7,380 nucleotides of DNA from an uncultured bacterium (lineage in GTDB: Bacteria; Verrucomicrobiota; Kiritimatiellia; CAIKKV01; CAITUY01). The position numbers were made by a program, and so were the translations under genes. Positions 5,221 through 7,380 of this stretch are shown piece after piece. The notes below the pieces were generated by a model. It was not told the DNA's origin, did no database searches, and saw only the letters and a list, made by a program, of their open reading frames with translations. Every line of letters starts with the position of its first letter. The stretch's first letter is position 1. Location of the stretch: assembly GCA_903934155.1 (NCBI GenBank), contig CAIZMS010000388.1, positions 1-7,380 on the forward strand. The letters run 5' to 3'.

Positions 5221-7266
5221 TCATTCCTCCATCACGACCAGATCGGGATGCGGAACAGCCGGATCCTCGCAGAGTTTTCGGGGCATCTTCCCGGTAAACA
5301 GGCGGATCCACAGATGAAGGCTTGCCCCGACGATCAGCAACACGAGAATCATGAAGGTTGCGGTGACGGCAATGTCCACTTGATTATTGAATATTTGGGC
5401 AGCCAGTTTATGGGCATCTGCGGATGAAGCCACGGCCAGTTGTTCTCGTAGTGTCGCGATGGCGGGAAGAAATCCCCCCGCATCCGTGTAAAAAATCTTC
5501 TGCCAACCCGCTGTCATCGTGACCACCAAAAGGAAAAGCAGGGGAATCAGGGTCACCCAGATATACCGGTCACGGTTCATTTTGATCAGGATGGTTGTTC
5601 CTAAAGCCAGTGAAATCACGGCGAGCAATTGATTGGCTATTCCGAAAATGGGCCAGAGACTGTTGATTCCTCCATAGGGATCCACGACTCCCTGATACAG
5701 AAACCACCCCCAGGCTCCGACAAAGAGGGAGCTGGCAAGCAGGTTAGCCGAGGTGGATGAGGTATTCCCGAGTGGCTTCCAAAGATTGCCGAGAACATCC
5801 TGTAACAGAAACCGGCCTACCCGCGTTCCGGCGTCGATGGTGGTGAGGATAAACAACGCCTCAAACATGATGGCAAAGTGATACCACAACCCCATCATGG
5901 CCTTGCTGCCCAGTGCATCACTAAACATCTTCGCCATGCCCACGGCAAATGTGGGGGCACCCCCCGTCCTTCCAAACAGGGTTTTCTCTCCTACATCATG
6001 AGCCAGCTGTGTCATCTCTCCTTCGGTTAACGGAAAGCCCGCCGTTGTAACCTTTGCGACCACCGCCGCAGGTTCGCCTTTCATATTAATGGCAAAATAC
6101 TGGCCTGGCTCCATCGCGCAGGCGGCAACCAGAGCCATAACGCCCACCGCCATTTCCGTGATCATGGCCCCGTACGCAACGGATCGTACAGTAGATTCAT
6201 GGGTAGCCAACTTCGGGGTGGTGCCGGTTGAAATCAGCGCGTGAAAGCCGGAAATGGCTCCACAGGCGATGGTAATAAAAACAAAGGGAAAAAGTTTCCC
6301 CGGGATGACCAGTCCATTGCCATGGATAAAGGCTGTCAACTTTGGCATATGGATCTGTGGCGCCGCCCAAATGATGGCGGCCATCAGGATGATCACCGTT
6401 CCGATTTTCATAAACGAGCTTAGATAATCACGGGGTGCCAGAAGCAGCCACACTGGCAGGATAGAGGCCAAAAAGCCGTACCCAATGATGGACCACGCCA
6501 ACCAGGGGGCAGATCGGGTGAACCAGACTGACCAGATCGGGGAATGATGCACATATTGACCACCCCAAACGGCTAGCAATAAAAGTACGACCCCGATAAC
6601 CGAGACCTCGATGACTCGACCCGGACGCAAAATTCGGAGGTAAACTCCCATGAAAAGGGCAATGGGAATGGTTGCGGCCACGGTGAAGAGTCCCCAGGGG
6701 CTTTCGGCAAGTGCCTTGACCACCACTAATCCGAGCACGGCGATGAGAATTACCATGATGCAAAGGATCCCGAAAAGGGCGATACTGACAGCGAAGGTTC
6801 CGACCTCCTCCTTGACCATCTGCCCCAATGATTTCCCGCCGCGCCTCATGGAGCAGAACAGAGCCACGGCATCGTGAACGCCTCCAGCGAGGGTGCCGCC
6901 GATGAGGATCCAGAGGGTTCCCGGGAGATAGCCGAATTGAGCGGCCAATACCGGGCCTACCAAGGGGCCCGGGCCGGCAATGGCTGCGAAGTGATGCCCG
7001 AACACGATCCATCGGTTGGTGGGGACGAAATCCTTGCCGTCCTCCTTTGTATAGGCCGGGGTGGCGCGTTGGTCATCAAGCGTTAACACCTTTGCGGCCA
7101 GCCATTTACTATAGAAACGATAGCTGATCATGAAGAAGGAGATCGTGGCGGTTACAAACCAGAGCGCGCTGATGGACTCCCCACGATGAAATGCAAGAAA
7201 AGCAAGGGAACCAGCTCCAAGAAGAGAGAAAAATATCCAAAAAAGTATGGTTTTCATTTTTTTCAT
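5221..7266 (-). CDS. cstA: CstA family carbon-starvation / pyruvate-type transporter
   Basis: A 681-residue inner-membrane transporter that aligns over its whole length with E. coli CstA (about 701 aa). E. coli family members have been linked to peptide and pyruvate uptake. Conserved segments, numbered from the chosen start, are FGHHFAAIAGPGPLVGP at 89-105, LPVWLLLAPRDYLS at 270-283, ACGAISGFHALISTGTTPK at 334-352, GGAPTFAVGMA at 435-445, WYHFAIMFEALFILT at 461-475 followed by DAGTR, and DPYGGINSLWPIFGIANQ at 529-546. It has many hydrophobic segments, starting at about residues 5-25. The frame is open up to an ATG at 7311, but the ATG at 7266 (MKKMKTILFW) aligns with the E. coli N-terminus, so I chose it. 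The ATG at 7257 is also possible. None of the three has a good ribosome-binding site. The loop near residues 390-415 and the C-terminus are shorter than in E. coli. No ybdD-like small gene follows. The substrate is not determinable from sequence. Confidence 0.95.
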   Translation of the reverse strand: MKKMKTILFWIFFSLLGAGSLAFLAFHRGESISALWFVTATISFFMISYRFYSKWLAAKVLTLDDQRATPAYTKEDGKDFVPTNRWIVFGHHFAAIAGPGPLVGPVLAAQFGYLPGTLWILIGGTLAGGVHDAVALFCSMRRGGKSLGQMVKEEVGTFAVSIALFGILCIMVILIAVLGLVVVKALAESPWGLFTVAATIPIALFMGVYLRILRPGRVIEVSVIGVVLLLLAVWGGQYVHHSPIWSVWFTRSAPWLAWSIIGYGFLASILPVWLLLAPRDYLSSFMKIGTVIILMAAIIWAAPQIHMPKLTAFIHGNGLVIPGKLFPFVFITIACGAISGFHALISTGTTPKLATHESTVRSVAYGAMITEMAVGVMALVAACAMEPGQYFAINMKGEPAAVVAKVTTAGFPLTEGEMTQLAHDVGEKTLFGRTGGAPTFAVGMAKMFSDALGSKAMMGLWYHFAIMFEALFILTTIDAGTRVGRFLLQDVLGNLWKPLGNTSSTSANLLASSLFVGAWGWFLYQGVVDPYGGINSLWPIFGIANQLLAVISLALGTTILIKMNRDRYIWVTLIPLLFLLVVTMTAGWQKIFYTDAGGFLPAIATLREQLAVASSADAHKLAAQIFNNQVDIAVTATFMILVLLIVGASLHLWIRLFTGKMPRKLCEDPAVPHPDLVVMEE

Positions 7267-7301
7267 GTGAGTGAAATTGCCCCGATAAAGAGCGTTAGTC
7301 A

Positions 7302-7310
7302 AGCATAACA
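7302..7310 (-). promoter_or_regulatory. Possible extended -10 promoter element upstream of cstA
   Basis: The minus strand reads TGTTATGCT, a TGn plus TATGCT extended -10, which would start transcription about 30 nt before the cstA ATG at 7266. No convincing -35 hexamer lies 16-18 bp upstream. If it is real, the ATG at 7311 would be excluded as the start. Confidence 0.25.
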
Positions 7311-7327
7311 AGAATTTGCATCAGGAC

Positions 7328-7351
7328 ATTCCCCGGTTTTTAACGGGGGAT
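7328..7351. other. Inverted repeat upstream of cstA
   Basis: ATTCCCCG (7328-7335) pairs with CGGGGGAT (7344-7351) around the 8-nt loop GTTTTTAA, with one G-T wobble. On the plus strand the second arm ends in a run of four T (7351-7354), resembling a weak rightward terminator. On the minus strand, the direction of cstA, no U-tract follows. No rightward gene is seen before it, so it may instead be a leader hairpin or an operator-like palindrome. Confidence 0.35.
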
Positions 7352-7380
7352 TTTCATAAGTCTTTGAAAATGAACGATAC

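Noticed and set aside
6428..7012. A 194-codon minus-strand frame inside cstA.
   Set aside because: It is an out-of-frame, Arg/Gly/Pro/Ser-rich shadow of the well-conserved cstA coding frame, with no sign of independent function.
7274..7302. A TTGACT hexamer upstream of cstA as a -35 box with CAATTT as -10.
   Set aside because: The -10 matches poorly, and transcription would begin at or next to the ATG at 7266, giving an essentially leaderless mRNA.
7370..7380. A possible start of a rightward gene (ATG AAC GAT) at the window edge.
   Set aside because: Only three codons are visible, with no ribosome-binding site just upstream, so it cannot be supported.

Overview
This is a bacterial window carried entirely on the minus strand, with G+C in the low fifties by eye. 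Reading in the direction of transcription (high to low coordinates) it holds a CstA-family carbon-starvation/pyruvate-type transporter (7266-5221), a DUF1015-family protein (5180-3960), a 167-bp regulatory-looking gap, and then an Ech-type energy-converting group 4 [NiFe] hydrogenase operon: echA (3792-1879), echB (1882-1016), echC (1003-485), echD (492-82) and the first 28 codons of echE (85-1, running off the window). No RNA genes, insertion sequences, CRISPR arrays or other mobile elements were seen. No stretch over 300 bases lacks a gene.

The organism is an anaerobe or facultative anaerobe with ferredoxin-linked energy metabolism. That is inferred from Ech, which couples ferredoxin oxidation to proton reduction and ion pumping (or the reverse). 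The bacterial cstA homologue, Shine-Dalgarno sites and sigma-70-like hexamers point to Bacteria rather than a methanogen. I cannot assign a phylum with confidence.

The two blocks look like separate transcription units. cstA and the DUF1015 gene are 40 bp apart with no terminator visible between them, so they are probably co-transcribed. The ech genes are packed with 4-bp and 8-bp overlaps or a 12-bp gap, which is typical of a translationally coupled membrane complex. Between the blocks lie a good promoter candidate (TTGACT-17-CATATT), two U-tracts, a chain of overlapping hairpins and a strong intrinsic terminator structure just upstream of the echA ribosome-binding site. This is either simply the end of the DUF1015 transcript or an attenuator controlling ech, and it is the most interesting non-coding feature here.

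A possible metabolic link, inferred and not shown, is that imported pyruvate (or amino acids/peptides) oxidised by a pyruvate:ferredoxin oxidoreductase would supply the reduced ferredoxin that Ech uses. All protein families recognised here are known. I do not see a clearly novel system.
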